A DNA stretch of 49,843 nt from Hydrogenophaga sp. (GCF_026125825.1 NZ_JAHCKK010000026.1:1-49843), one strand, 5' to 3'; positions 8,129 to 17,368 are shown, counted from the stretch's first letter. The notes: generated by a model not told the origin, from the letters alone. Program-made: numbers and translations.

Positions 8129-10223
8129 CGTGAATCCGGGTCTCGCCCGGGTTGGAATACAGGTCCACCACACGGCAGTCGCCGCACATCTTGAGGCGCT
8201 CGAGCGCCTCGCCCTGGAACATCGCATGGCCCGAAAGCTTGGCCAGCATCACCTCGATGCCCTTGAGCGTGCCAAACGGCTTGGCGCAGCGGATGCAGTG
8301 GTACGGCTGAGCCTCGTTGAGCACGCGCAACTGCTTGCGCTGCTCGCCCAGCAGCAACCGGGGTTGCAGGGTGATCGCGTCCTCCGGGCAGGTGCTGGCG
8401 CACAGGCCGCACTGCACGCAGTTCTTCTCGATGAAGCGCAGCTGCGGGCGCTCGGTGTTGTCCTGCAGCGCGCTGGCCGGGCAGGCGCTGACGCAGCTCA
8501 GGCACAGGGTGCAGGTGTCCTTGTTGACGGCGATCGTGCCAAGCAGCGACGCGCCAGGCAGCGCGATGGCTTCCACCGGCGCGCGCTGGGCCGCGCTGTC
8601 TTGCATCAGATGGTCGAGCGCGAGTTCCACCGTGGCGCGCTTCTCGGCCTGGATGGCGAAGGTCGCGCGCCGCTTCACGGTCTGTGCCGGTGCGTCACCG
8701 AGCGCGGCGTCCAGCGCCTTCACATCCCTGGCTTCGATCAGGCGGAAATGCCGACCGCTGTAGCCCAGGCCATTCACGATGGCCTGCGCCACGTCCATCT
8801 GCGCGCGCACCGCGTCGCGGTACTGCGGTGCTTCGTCGCCGGTCATCAGCACCCAGACCTGCGAGGCGCCGTAGGCGAAGGCGGAGAGCCACACGTCCAG
8901 CCCGATGGAGGCGGTGTGCCACAGCGGCACCGGGATCACGCGCGCAGGCACGCCGCGCACCTGCTTTCGGTCGAGCGAGGCCGCGCGGCCCAGCTCACCG
9001 ACGAGCGTCCCCCCCGACGCCTCGCTGTGCAGCAGCAGGGCGGCGTCGTGGCCGCCGGCCTTGGCATAGGTGGCCAGCAGGGTGCGCAGTTTCACGCCCT
9101 GCTCGCTCGCGCGCGGGTAGGCATACGACAGCGCACCCGTGGGGCACACCATGGTGCAGGCGCCGCAGCCCACGCAGAGGTTGGGGTTGACGACGATCTG
9201 GTTGCGCTTGACCTCGCTGCGGATGGCCAGCGCCGAACAAATCTCGACGCAGGCATTGCAGCCCACGGTTTCGTTGCGGCCGTGCGCGCACAGCTTCTGC
9301 TTGTAGGTGAAGAACTTGGGTTTCTCGAATTCGCCGACCAGGTCGCGCAGCCGCACGACGGTGGCCATGGCTCCCTCGGCCTTGAGGCCACCACGCAGGT
9401 GGAAATAGCCCTGCGGGTGCGCGTGCTGGGCGAAGGCCGGTGCATCGCGCAGGTCGAGCACGAGGTCGAAGCGTTCGCTGTGGGTCTGCGGCTCGCGCTG
9501 GAAGTTGATGGCGCCCACGGCCTCGCAGGCCTTCACGCAGGCGCGGTGGTCCTGGCACTGGGCCAGGTCGATCTGGTAATCCAGGCCGATGGCGCCTTCC
9601 GGGCAGGCGGCCAGGCAGGCATTGCAGCGCGTGCACAGGTCGAGATCGATCGGGTTGTCGCTGCGCCATTGCACGTCGAAGGCGCCCAGCCAGCCTTGCA
9701 CCTGCTCCAGCGCGCCCGCGATCACAGGGTATTGCCGCGCCTGCATGCCCCGCCCACCCGTGGCCATGAGGCTGACCTCGAGCACGTCGCCCACCATGCC
9801 GGCGATGGGCTCGCTCTCGTCCAGCGCCCCGATGATCAGCAGGCGCCCCGTGCTCTGGTAACTCACGGTGGGCACCGGCTCGGGCTCGGGCAGGCGCGCC
9901 GCTGCAAGCAGGGCGGCCATCTTGGGCATGGCTTGCGCGCCTTCGCGGCCCCAGCCGCCGGTTTCGCGGATGTTCACGAAATGGATCGGCCGCACATCCA
10001 GCGGCACCGCGCCCTCGGTCTGTTCCGAGAGCTCGGTGAAAAGCCGGCTTTCCTGCGTGCAGGCCACCACGAGTTCGTCCTTGCTGCGACAGGCCTTCTG
10101 AAAGGCGGGCGCGTCGCGGCGGCACAGCGTGGTGTGCAGGCTCAGGTCTTCATCCAGCGCGTCGCCCAGAACTTGGGGGTTCAGGGACATCGTCTGGTTG
10201 CAATTGCAGATCAGCGTGGTCAT
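8121..10223 (-). CDS. Poly-[4Fe-4S] ferredoxin-like protein of the fdh locus
   Basis: A 700-residue iron-sulfur protein with at least five ferredoxin-type cysteine motifs: CTRCNACLAACP, CVGCGACTMVCP, CTLCLSCVSACP and CVQCGLCASTCP, plus a less regular CNACVEIC. There are also an unusual CQDHRACVKAC and a C-terminal CIRC..CGDC pair that could bind a cluster or zinc. The N-terminus MTTLICNCNQT and the following Cys-rich segment (about 1-55) are distinctive. No membrane segments are evident, suggesting a cytoplasmic electron carrier or scaffold. I chose Met at 10223 because the ICNCN motif follows directly; Met at 10253 is possible. The gene begins 74 bp inside the upstream DUF3306 gene and overlaps the downstream TorD-like gene. 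The function is unproven; a role in formate dehydrogenase maturation or electron transfer is inferred from linkage. Confidence 0.85.
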   Translation of the reverse strand: MTTLICNCNQTMSLNPQVLGDALDEDLSLHTTLCRRDAPAFQKACRSKDELVVACTQESRLFTELSEQTEGAVPLDVRPIHFVNIRETGGWGREGAQAMPKMAALLAAARLPEPEPVPTVSYQSTGRLLIIGALDESEPIAGMVGDVLEVSLMATGGRGMQARQYPVIAGALEQVQGWLGAFDVQWRSDNPIDLDLCTRCNACLAACPEGAIGLDYQIDLAQCQDHRACVKACEAVGAINFQREPQTHSERFDLVLDLRDAPAFAQHAHPQGYFHLRGGLKAEGAMATVVRLRDLVGEFEKPKFFTYKQKLCAHGRNETVGCNACVEICSALAIRSEVKRNQIVVNPNLCVGCGACTMVCPTGALSYAYPRASEQGVKLRTLLATYAKAGGHDAALLLHSEASGGTLVGELGRAASLDRKQVRGVPARVIPVPLWHTASIGLDVWLSAFAYGASQVWVLMTGDEAPQYRDAVRAQMDVAQAIVNGLGYSGRHFRLIEARDVKALDAALGDAPAQTVKRRATFAIQAEKRATVELALDHLMQDSAAQRAPVEAIALPGASLLGTIAVNKDTCTLCLSCVSACPASALQDNTERPQLRFIEKNCVQCGLCASTCPEDAITLQPRLLLGEQRKQLRVLNEAQPYHCIRCAKPFGTLKGIEVMLAKLSGHAMFQGEALERLKMCGDCRVVDLYSNPGETRIHDV

Positions 10224-10827
10224 CGTGGGGTGCCGCGTCTTGGGCGGCTGCATGGGGCTCGCGGGTGTCGGCGACAGGGCTGTCGTCGACGGCGTCGTTG
10301 GCTTGGGCCTGTGGGTCGGCCGTGGTGCCGGTGGGTGTGTCGGTGGACGGGGTGGCGGCGGTGGGCTTGACCTCGTTGGGATCGTCGACCAGCTTGAGGA
10401 ACTGCGCCCCCACCATCTTGGCCATTTCGGCGGCGGTGATGGGGCTGGGCTGGGAGTAGTCGTCGATGTAGATGTCCAACCCGTCCATCACGTTGTAGTG
10501 CGGGTCGGTGAACAGCTTCTTCACGGCGGCGTTGCGCACGCTGGCGGGCACGTCGCGCGCCACGAAGGCCGAGTAGTCTGAATCGGGCGTGAGGCGGGCC
10601 ACGTCGTCCAGCGTGAGCGCGGGTGGGGGCTCGGCAGGCGTGTCGGCAGGCGTGTCGGCGGGCGCAGGCACGGGCACGGGTGCCGGCTGCGCCACCACCG
10701 CGGCGGCGGCCGGGGCCACGGCTGGGGCGGGCGGCTCGGGCGGCAAGGGCTCACCGCTGCGCACCTGCACCTTGCGGCGCGACCAGCGCGAGAAGAAGTT
10801 GCTGTCGTCTTCAGCGGCCATGCTCAT
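10150..10827 (-). CDS. DUF3306 family protein
   Basis: 225 residues. The N-terminal FFSRWSRRK, a Pro/Ala-rich stretch (about 30-70) and the conserved core (LTLDDVARLTPDSDYSAFV followed by VRNAAVKKLFTDPHYNVMDGLDIYIDDY) identify the DUF3306 family, which accompanies formate dehydrogenase genes in many proteobacteria. No catalytic motif is visible. The ATG overlaps the DUF3305 stop (ATGA). The last 24 codons, rich in Asp, Pro and Gln, overlap the next gene in another frame by 74 bp, so the C-terminus is either truly overlapping or extended beyond the usual length. Confidence 0.8.
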   Translation of the reverse strand: MSMAAEDDSNFFSRWSRRKVQVRSGEPLPPEPPAPAVAPAAAAVVAQPAPVPVPAPADTPADTPAEPPPALTLDDVARLTPDSDYSAFVARDVPASVRNAAVKKLFTDPHYNVMDGLDIYIDDYSQPSPITAAEMAKMVGAQFLKLVDDPNEVKPTAATPSTDTPTGTTADPQAQANDAVDDSPVADTREPHAAAQDAAPHDDHADLQLQPDDVPEPPSSGRRAG

Positions 10828-11456
10828 GCTCCGGGCGGCCCACCGCCACGCAGCTTGCTGGTGCTGATGCGCACAGGCTGGCCGAAGCGGTCGGTCAGCG
10901 GCTTGAAGCTGTCGGGCCGTTTGCGGCGCTTGGGCTCGGGCTGGTAGGTGGTGTCCACGAAGGCGCGCAGCCAGCCCACCACCTCGTCGGGCGCGGCGAC
11001 CTGGTCCACGCGCTCCTGCGCATCGAGCCAGCGGCCCGCATCGTGGTAACTCAGCGTGACGATCTGCGGCACGGCCATGGGCTCGCCGTCAAGCAGGCGC
11101 TCTTCGTCGGCGCGCCAGAACACCCAGAAGCAGGGGCTCGGGCTGTTGAGGTTGAGGAAATAGCCTTCGGCGTCGTCGCGGAACAGCTCGACGCGAAAGC
11201 GCGGAAACAGCCAGTGCGTGGCCTGGGCGTCGACGCCGTGGGCGTCCACCGGCTCGACCGCCTGGGGCTCATGGCTTTCGTGCTCGGGTGCCGGGCCGGT
11301 CTCGTCGGGATCGCTGTGCACCATCACGTCGGCCAGCACCCAGCGCCAGGCCTGCCAGCGGCTCATGGGACCGCTCACCGGCTCGCGGCGCATCACCACG
11401 TCGACCTCGATGGCGGGTCGGCTGCGGGTGGTGGGCAACGTATGTTCAATCTTCAT
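10824..11456 (-). CDS. DUF3305 family protein
   Basis: 210 residues starting MKIEHTLPTTRSRP. Conserved blocks include a substitution-rich N-terminal strand ending PMSRWQAWRWV, FRVELFRDDAEGYFLNL, and SPCFWVFWRADEE followed by PQIVTLSYHDAGRWLDAQE; these match DUF3305, again a formate-dehydrogenase neighbour of unknown function. I chose ATG 11456 rather than the frame extension to 11594, which is repeat-derived sequence. No strong ribosome site is seen. It is the first gene of the operon DUF3305-DUF3306-ferredoxin-torD. Confidence 0.8.
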   Translation of the reverse strand: MKIEHTLPTTRSRPAIEVDVVMRREPVSGPMSRWQAWRWVLADVMVHSDPDETGPAPEHESHEPQAVEPVDAHGVDAQATHWLFPRFRVELFRDDAEGYFLNLNSPSPCFWVFWRADEERLLDGEPMAVPQIVTLSYHDAGRWLDAQERVDQVAAPDEVVGWLRAFVDTTYQPEPKRRKRPDSFKPLTDRFGQPVRISTSKLRGGGPPGA

Positions 11457-11544
11457 AGGAAGACCGCAATGTAAGCCATCCACCCTGGGCGAGCGCACGG
11501 CGGTGCGCATCACCCCGCCCCCCACTGCGGCATGCGCGGGGAAA

Positions 11545-11660
11545 CCCTGAGCGATGGCGCGCCAGCCACGCCCCGACCCCGGACGCCTGGGCACTGCCTT
11601 TGCCGGGCCTGCGGTGTCGCCCCCTCGGGGTGACGCACCGCAGGCGCGGCGCGGGGCAGG
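11545..11660 (+). repeat. Dispersed intergenic repeat, copy B
   Basis: Fills most of the gap between the boxA stop and the DUF3305 start. Contains GCCCCCTCGGGGTGACGC followed by CGCAGGCGCGGCGCGGGG, matching copy C at 13012 in the same orientation. It separates the benzoate genes from the formate dehydrogenase genes and could act as a transcription barrier for boxCBA. Confidence 0.6.
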
Positions 11661-11661
11661 T

Positions 11662-12963
11662 TCAGTACGTCTCGAGGTGCAGCCGGCCTTCGCGCTTGAG
11701 CGCGCCGCCCACGGTGTCCCAGTTCAGGCCTGCGCCCTGCGCCACGTCGCGCAGCGCGAGCACCACGCCCTCTTCCATGCTCTTGAGACCGCACACATAG
11801 AAGTACGTGTTCGGGTCCTGCAGCAGCACGGCCAGGTCGGCTGCGCGTTCGCGCATCACGTCCTGCACATAGCGTTTGGGCTGGCCAGGCGTGCGGCTGA
11901 ACGCGAAGTTGGTGTCGATGAAGTCCTTGGGCAGGCTTTGCAGCGGGCCGAAGTAAGGCAGCTCTTCCTGCGTGCGCGCGCCGAAGAACAGCAGCAGCTT
12001 GCCGCCCTCGAACTTGCCCGAGGCGCGCAGGCGCCGGCGCCACTCGGTCATGGCGCGCATGGGCGCGCTGCCGGTGCCGGTGCAGATCATCACGATGTTC
12101 GAACGCGGGTGGTTGGGCATGAGGAAGCTGGTGCCGAACGGCCCGATCACCTCCACCTTGTCGCCCACCTTGAGGTCGCACATGTAGTTGCTGGCCACCC
12201 CGCGCACCGGTTCGCCGTCGTGGTCTTCGAGCACGCGCTTGATGGTCAGCGACAGGTTGTTGTACCCCGGCCGCTCGCCGTTGCGCGGGCTGGCGATGGA
12301 GTATTGGCGCGCATGGTGGCGGCGGCCGATGTCGTCGACGCCCGGCGGCACGATGCCGATGCTCTGCCCCTCCAGCACCGGGAAAGGCATGGCGCCGAAA
12401 TCCAGCACAATGTGGTGGGTGTCGTAGTCGCTGCCGGCGGTCTTGCCGACCTCTGTCACGCGCACGTTGCCCACCACGGTGGCGGTCACGGTCTTCTGCG
12501 CGGCCTTGGGGCCATAGAGGTTGCTGTAGGCGTGCGCGGCCGACCAGGGCGGCAGCGTCGAGCCAAAGGACGACGAATTGAAGGCTTCCTCACCGCTGGG
12601 GTCTTTCGCCACCGCAGGCGCGGCGGCAGGCGGCGGGGCCACGGAAACGTCGGCCTCGGCGTTCGCCAGGCCCTCGAGCTCCTCGGGCGGCAGCTCGGCC
12701 GGCAGCGATTCCCAGGTGAGCTGCTCGGCGGTCGTGTAGGCGCGCACGCGCGGCATCATGCGCCAGTTGTCGATCGAGCCCGTGGGGCACGGCGAGATGC
12801 AGTCCATGCACAGGTTGCACTTGGACGCATCGACCACGTAGTTGAGGTTGTCGTGCGTGATCGCCTGCACGGGGCAGATCGCTTCGCAGGTGTTGCAGCG
12901 GATGCAGATCTCGGGATCGATCAGGTGCTGCTTGATGACAGCGGCTTCGGCAACAGCGTTCAT
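11662..12963 (-). CDS. boxA: Benzoyl-CoA 2,3-epoxidase reductase subunit
   Basis: 433 residues. Two N-terminal [4Fe-4S] motifs, C20-x2-C23-x2-C26-x3-C30 and C49-x2-C52-x2-C55-x3-C59, are followed by a linker (about 75-150) and a ferredoxin-NADP reductase-like half with an FAD-binding RQYSIASP and a nucleotide-binding [12 protein letters not shown]. In the box pathway BoxA takes electrons from NADPH to the di-iron oxygenase BoxB, which epoxidises benzoyl-CoA. Met at 12963 follows a GGAGACACCAAC ribosome site. It is the last gene of boxC-boxB-boxA, separated from boxB by a repeat copy. Confidence 0.95.
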   Translation of the reverse strand: MNAVAEAAVIKQHLIDPEICIRCNTCEAICPVQAITHDNLNYVVDASKCNLCMDCISPCPTGSIDNWRMMPRVRAYTTAEQLTWESLPAELPPEELEGLANAEADVSVAPPPAAAPAVAKDPSGEEAFNSSSFGSTLPPWSAAHAYSNLYGPKAAQKTVTATVVGNVRVTEVGKTAGSDYDTHHIVLDFGAMPFPVLEGQSIGIVPPGVDDIGRRHHARQYSIASPRNGERPGYNNLSLTIKRVLEDHDGEPVRGVASNYMCDLKVGDKVEVIGPFGTSFLMPNHPRSNIVMICTGTGSAPMRAMTEWRRRLRASGKFEGGKLLLFFGARTQEELPYFGPLQSLPKDFIDTNFAFSRTPGQPKRYVQDVMRERAADLAVLLQDPNTYFYVCGLKSMEEGVVLALRDVAQGAGLNWDTVGGALKREGRLHLETY

Positions 12964-13011
12964 GTTGGTGTCTCCAGGAATCGAGACAGTGTAGGAGCGA
13001 GTAGATGTTCA

Positions 13012-13098
13012 ACCAAGGTCGCCGCGGCACTGGCTTGGCCAGGCCGCCAGCGACGCCCCCTGGGGGGAGACGCGCCACAGGTGCGGCGCGGGGGGATC
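13012..13098 (+). repeat. Dispersed intergenic repeat, copy C
   Basis: In the 140-bp gap between boxB and boxA, which are otherwise cotranscribed. Has CTGGCTTGGCCAGGCCGCC, then GCCCCCTGGGGGG, then GCGCCACAGGTGCGGCGC. Of all copies this one aligns best with the reverse complement of copy D at 29943. Its hairpins could lower boxA expression relative to boxB or stabilise the upstream mRNA. Confidence 0.65.
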
Positions 13099-13103
13099 AA
13101 CGA

Positions 13104-14531
13104 TCAGCCAAACCTGACGTATTCGAAATCGACCGGTTGGCGGTTGATGCCCATGACGGGCGGCGCGATCCAGCCGGCGAACTTGCCGGGGTCGACCACA
13201 CGGCCCATGAGCGAGGCGACGAAGGCGAAGTCTTCCGGCGTCGGCAGCCATTCGCTTTTCTTCGCGGCCCATTCGGCCTCGCTGACCACGCGGCCTTCGG
13301 GCGACATCTTGATGCCTGCGAGCGCGCCAATCTGGCGGTTGAAGGCCTTGTGCGGCACGGTCAGGCGCGTCGGGATGCCCGCTTTTTCCAGCACCTTGTT
13401 CCAGCGGTTCACGCCGGCCACGGAGTCGGCGATGAAATCGTCGCGCAGCACTTCGTTGAGCGCGTTGAGCATGGGCACGTCCTTCTCGACGAGCTGGCCG
13501 TCCTTGACTTCGAGCACCTTGTAGGTCTGGCCCTTGAGCACGTGGTCGTCGGTGCGCTTGCCTTCTTCGTAACGGCCCTTGAGACCGGAGCTGTAGAAGA
13601 TGGCGGCGTTGCTCGACTGGTCGGCCCCGAACAGGTCGATGGTGACGCTGTAGTGGAAGTTCAGGTAGCGCTGGATCGTGCCCAGGTCGATGGCGCCGGC
13701 TGCGCGCACCTTCTGCGCGTCGTCGGTCTTGAGTTCGTTCATCACCTGCGCGGTGCGCGTGAGCACGCGCGAGACACCGCTCTCGCCCACGAACATGTGG
13801 TGGGCTTCTTCGGTCAGCATGAACTTGGTCGTGCGCGCCAGCGGGTCGAACGCGGACTCCGCCAGGGCCGAGAGCTGGAACTTGCCGTCGCGGTCGGTGA
13901 AGTAGGTGAACATGAAGAAGGCCAGCCAGTCGGGCGTCTTCTCATTGAACGCGCCCAGGATGCGCGGGTTGTCCTGGCTGCCCGAGGTGCGCTGCAGCAG
14001 CGCCTCGGCTTCTTCGCGGCCGTCGCGGCCAAAGTGCTTGTGCAGCAGGTAGACCATGGCCCACAGGTGGCGGCCTTCTTCCACGTTGATCTGGAACAGG
14101 TTGCGCAGGTCGTACATGCTGGGCGCGGTCAGGCCCAGGTGGCGCTGCTGCTCGACCGAGGCGGGCTCGGTGTCGCCCTGCGTGACGATGATGCGGCGCA
14201 GGTTGGCGCGGTGTTCGCCGGGCACGTCCTGCCATGCCTTTTCACCCATGTGGTCGCCGAAGTGCACCTTGCGCTCGGCATCGCCCGGGTTCAGGAAAAT
14301 GCCCCAGCGGTAGTCGCGCATCTTCACGTGGCCGAACTGGGCCCAGCCTTGCGGGTCCACACTGACCGCGGTGCGCAGGTACACCTCGTGGTTGGTCGAG
14401 CCCTCGGGACCCACGTCGTCCCACCAGTTGATGAAGTTGGGCTGCCAGCCTTCGAGCGCGCGCTGCAGTGTGCGGTCCTCGCTCAGGTTGACGTTGTTGG
14501 GGATCTTCTCGCTGTAGTTGATGCTGGACAT
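13104..14531 (-). CDS. boxB: Benzoyl-CoA 2,3-epoxidase di-iron oxygenase subunit
   Basis: 475 residues, the usual BoxB length. It inserts one oxygen atom into benzoyl-CoA to give the 2,3-epoxide, with BoxA as electron donor. The di-iron ligand set is recognisable: E122, E152 and H155 in VEEGRHLW, D213, and E242 and H245 in TEEAHHMF; each is displaced by two from the numbering I recall for the Azoarcus structure. The start MSSINYSEKIPNN follows an AGGAGAAACGCC ribosome site. The gene lies 78 bp downstream of boxC. Confidence 0.96.
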   Translation of the reverse strand: MSSINYSEKIPNNVNLSEDRTLQRALEGWQPNFINWWDDVGPEGSTNHEVYLRTAVSVDPQGWAQFGHVKMRDYRWGIFLNPGDAERKVHFGDHMGEKAWQDVPGEHRANLRRIIVTQGDTEPASVEQQRHLGLTAPSMYDLRNLFQINVEEGRHLWAMVYLLHKHFGRDGREEAEALLQRTSGSQDNPRILGAFNEKTPDWLAFFMFTYFTDRDGKFQLSALAESAFDPLARTTKFMLTEEAHHMFVGESGVSRVLTRTAQVMNELKTDDAQKVRAAGAIDLGTIQRYLNFHYSVTIDLFGADQSSNAAIFYSSGLKGRYEEGKRTDDHVLKGQTYKVLEVKDGQLVEKDVPMLNALNEVLRDDFIADSVAGVNRWNKVLEKAGIPTRLTVPHKAFNRQIGALAGIKMSPEGRVVSEAEWAAKKSEWLPTPEDFAFVASLMGRVVDPGKFAGWIAPPVMGINRQPVDFEYVRFG

Positions 14532-14609
14532 GGCGTTTCTCCTGGGGCGGTTATGGGTAGGAAGACACGGGTCGAGGACAGAAGGTCAAGGGGCGCAGGG
14601 GGGGGCTTC

Positions 14610-16277
14610 TCAAACCCGGTTGAAATCGAAGGCGGCTTTGTCGCCCTTGCCGTAGACCTTGAGCGCGCCCTTTTCGCCGACGGCGTTGGGGCGGATGAAG
14701 ATCCAGTTCTGCCAGGCGGTGAGGCGCCCGAAAATGCGGGTGGCCATGTTTTCCTTTTGCGCGAAACGCAGGTTGGCTTCCAGGCCGGTGAGCGCGTCGG
14801 GCGACATGGAAGCGCGTTCCTCGAGTGCCATGCGCACTTCGTCGGCCCAGTCGATGTCGTCGGGCGCGGCGGTCACCAGGCCCAGGGCCAGCGCGGCGTC
14901 GGCGTCCAGCGCCTGCCCGATGGCCGCGCGCGCGGCTTCCATCGGGGCCGTTTCCTCGTAGAAGCGGCGCTGCAGTCGCGACTGCTCGTTGACCATGGGC
15001 AGGAAGCCGAAGTTGAACTCGTCGAGCTGCAGCTTGGGCGCGGCATCGGCATCGTCGGGCAGGGCCAGCATGTAAGCGCGGTCGGCGCAGAAGGCCAGCT
15101 CGGCCAGCGAACCGGCGAAGCACGAGCCGGATTCGATCAGCGCAAACAGGCTGCGCGAGGACACGTCCAGGCGGGCGAAGGTGCGGCGCATCAGGCCCAG
15201 GGTCTCGCGCACCAGCCAATGGTCCTTGTTCGCGAGCATCAGCGCGTCGCTGGCGAGCACGGCGGCGGCATCGCCTTCGGTCTTGAGCAACCAGGTGCCG
15301 ATGTCGAGTTCGTTGGTGCGCAGGCAGAGGATGGCGTCGTCGAGTTCGCGCGCCATCTGCAGCGGCCACCAGGCGGCGCCCGCGGCCTCGATGCCGGCGA
15401 TGTCCTTCGGCTGCGCGCCGGCCGGTGCTTTGACCGTGAGGGTGACGTTGCGCTTGGCGCGGTCGATCGCCACGTTCACATACTGGTAGCTGATGCCGTC
15501 GGCGCGATCGGTGCGCTCGACGCGGGTCAGGGCCACGCCCTTGGCGCCAGCCGGGCGGTCGCTCTGGGCGGCCAGCGCGGCGGCGCGCTCCTTCACGTGG
15601 GCGGCAAACTGCTGCGGCTTCGCGATCGAATCGACCAGGCGCCAGTCCACGGCCTTCTGGCCGCGCACACCTTCGCTGGTGGTGCAGAAGATGTCGGCCA
15701 GGTCGTGGCGCACGTGGCGCTTGTCGGTCACGCGGGTCAGGCCGCCCGTGCCGGGCAACACGCCGAGCAGCGGCACCTCGGGCAGCGAGACGGCCGAAGA
15801 GCGGTCGTCCACCAGCACGATCTCGTCGCAGGCAAGGGCCAGCTCGTAGCCGCCGCCGGCGCAGGCGCCGTTGAGGGCGGCGACAAACTTCAGGCCACTG
15901 TATTTGGAGGAGTCTTCGATGCCGTTGCGGGTCTCGTTGGTGAACTTGCAGAAGTTCACCTTCCAGGCGTGGCTGGAGAGGCCCAGCATGAAGATGTTGG
16001 CGCCGGAGCAGAACACGCGGTCCTTGCCGCTGGTGACGACCACGGTGCGCACCTCGGGGTGCTCGAAACGCACGCGGTTGAGCGCGTCATGCAGTTCGAT
16101 GTCCACGCCCAGGTCGTAACTGTTGAGCTTGAGCTTGTAGCCGGGGCGGATGCCGGCGTCTTCATTGATGTCGACGGCCAGGGTGGCCACATCGCCGTCG
16201 AAGGACAGCTTCCAGTGGCGGTACTGGCTGGGGTCGGTGCGGTAATCGACGGCGGGGGGCGTGGCGGTGGCGCTCAT
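14610..16277 (-). CDS. boxC: 2,3-epoxybenzoyl-CoA dihydrolase (ring opening)
   Basis: 555 residues, a crotonase-superfamily enzyme. The N-terminal half (about 25-270) carries the enoyl-CoA hydratase core, with an oxyanion-hole strand VFCSGANIFMLG and ALNGACAGGGYELALACDEIVL; the second half is a further crotonase-like domain. BoxC hydrolyses 2,3-epoxybenzoyl-CoA to 3,4-dehydroadipyl-CoA semialdehyde and formate. First gene of boxC-boxB-boxA, 143 bp after boxR. A well-spaced sigma-70 promoter and a likely BoxR operator lie in that gap. The start at 16277 follows a GGAGACACC ribosome site. Confidence 0.95.
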   Translation of the reverse strand: MSATATPPAVDYRTDPSQYRHWKLSFDGDVATLAVDINEDAGIRPGYKLKLNSYDLGVDIELHDALNRVRFEHPEVRTVVVTSGKDRVFCSGANIFMLGLSSHAWKVNFCKFTNETRNGIEDSSKYSGLKFVAALNGACAGGGYELALACDEIVLVDDRSSAVSLPEVPLLGVLPGTGGLTRVTDKRHVRHDLADIFCTTSEGVRGQKAVDWRLVDSIAKPQQFAAHVKERAAALAAQSDRPAGAKGVALTRVERTDRADGISYQYVNVAIDRAKRNVTLTVKAPAGAQPKDIAGIEAAGAAWWPLQMARELDDAILCLRTNELDIGTWLLKTEGDAAAVLASDALMLANKDHWLVRETLGLMRRTFARLDVSSRSLFALIESGSCFAGSLAELAFCADRAYMLALPDDADAAPKLQLDEFNFGFLPMVNEQSRLQRRFYEETAPMEAARAAIGQALDADAALALGLVTAAPDDIDWADEVRMALEERASMSPDALTGLEANLRFAQKENMATRIFGRLTAWQNWIFIRPNAVGEKGALKVYGKGDKAAFDFNRV

Positions 16278-16384
16278 GGGGTGTCTCCGGGCGGTGTCTG
16301 AAGTCGATGGCGGTCCGCAGCGGACTGCGGCGGGTCAGGCCCGACGACCTGCACTCATGCGCCGGTCCGAACCTGGTGATGTGA

Positions 16385-16413
16385 ATAATAATTCACAAAG
16401 TCGAAAACGTCAA
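16385..16413 (-). promoter_or_regulatory. Sigma-70 promoter of boxCBA
   Basis: On the minus strand TTGACG (16413-16408), a 17-bp spacer and TATTAT (16390-16385) form a near-consensus promoter, with a start point near 16378 and a leader of about 100 nt to boxC. The -10 lies inside an inverted repeat GTGAAT-AATA-ATTCAC (16381-16396). A TGCA-N6-TGCA operator abuts the -35, as expected for repression. Confidence 0.7.
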
Positions 16414-16427
16414 TGCACTTTCATGCA
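16414..16427. promoter_or_regulatory. Probable BoxR operator upstream of boxC
   Basis: TGCACTTTCATGCA: two TGCA half-sites separated by six bases, directly abutting the -35 box of the boxC promoter and overlapping the end of boxR. The same pattern with one base changed occurs at 17438-17451. BzdR/BoxR regulators are known to use TGCA-containing operators and to be released by benzoyl-CoA. Confidence 0.65.
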
Positions 16428-17368
16428 TGTTTTTCTTCGAGCCCAATCGCCTCGCGCACCTGGGCCCGCAGCGCATGGAAAGCGTCTTCCAGGTTGTAGG
16501 CGCTGGTATCGAAGGCCATGTCGGCCTTGGAATAGAAAGCCGATCGCCCGGCCAGGATGCGCTTGAGGTCTTCCATGGCTTCGCGGCTCGCGGCCATGGG
16601 CCGCAGGTCACCCTGGGCGGCCACGCGGCCCATGTGGTCGGCCGGGTCGGCCTGCAGCCAGACCGTGGTGCAGTGCGACAGCAGCAGGTTGAAATTGGCC
16701 GCGTCGGACACCAGGCCGCCCGGGGTGGCGATCACCACCTCGGGGTAGATCTGGATCGCCTCCTCCAGGGCACGGCGCTCGTAGCGGCGGTAGGCCGGCG
16801 TGCCATAGAGGGAGTGGATTTCGTTGATGCTGCAGCCGGCGAACTTCTCGATCTCGCGGCTGAGCTCGATGAAGGCAAAACCCAGATCGTCGGCCAGGCG
16901 CTGGCCCAGGGTGGATTTGCCCGCGCCGCGCAGGCCGATGAGCGCAATGCGCGCCTTGCGCCCGGGGTCGCCGCCGCTGGCCGCGCCCCCGCCCAGCAGG
17001 CTGCCGATGGCGATGCGGGCACGCCGCAGGTCGGGTTCGCTGCGCTTTTCGAGCAGCTCACGGATCAGCAGCCATTCAGGTGAGCTTGTGCTCACATCAC
17101 CGAGCAATTCAGCCAGGGAACACTGCAGCGCCTGCGCCACCTGCAGCAGCACGAGGATGGACGCGTTGCCGGTGCCGTACTCGAGGTTGGCCAGGTGCCG
17201 CTCGGACACATCGGCCGCGATCGCCACCGCCTTGCGCGTCATGCCCCGGCGTGAGCGCAAGGTGCGCACGCGCTCACCCAAAGCCACCAGAAAAGGGTGG
17301 CGCTCTTCTTCGGCACCGGGCTGCTTGGCCTCGCTGGCGGCCATCACGCCGGTCGCGTCGATGTCCAT
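16421..17368 (-). CDS. boxR: BoxR/BzdR-type transcriptional repressor
   Basis: 315 residues with two parts. An N-terminal XRE helix-turn-helix (about 28-92) contains SRRGMTRKAVAIAADVSERH. A C-terminal shikimate-kinase-like domain (about 138-310) has a P-loop GLRGAGKSTLG and a conserved RYERRALEE. In Azoarcus the equivalent proteins repress benzoate genes and respond to benzoyl-CoA through the kinase-like domain, which is not used as a kinase there. The gene sits between the divergent boxD-bclA and the boxCBA operon, with matching operator-like sites at both control regions, including its own. Confidence 0.92.
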   Translation of the reverse strand: MDIDATGVMAASEAKQPGAEEERHPFLVALGERVRTLRSRRGMTRKAVAIAADVSERHLANLEYGTGNASILVLLQVAQALQCSLAELLGDVSTSSPEWLLIRELLEKRSEPDLRRARIAIGSLLGGGAASGGDPGRKARIALIGLRGAGKSTLGQRLADDLGFAFIELSREIEKFAGCSINEIHSLYGTPAYRRYERRALEEAIQIYPEVVIATPGGLVSDAANFNLLLSHCTTVWLQADPADHMGRVAAQGDLRPMAASREAMEDLKRILAGRSAFYSKADMAFDTSAYNLEDAFHALRAQVREAIGLEEKHA

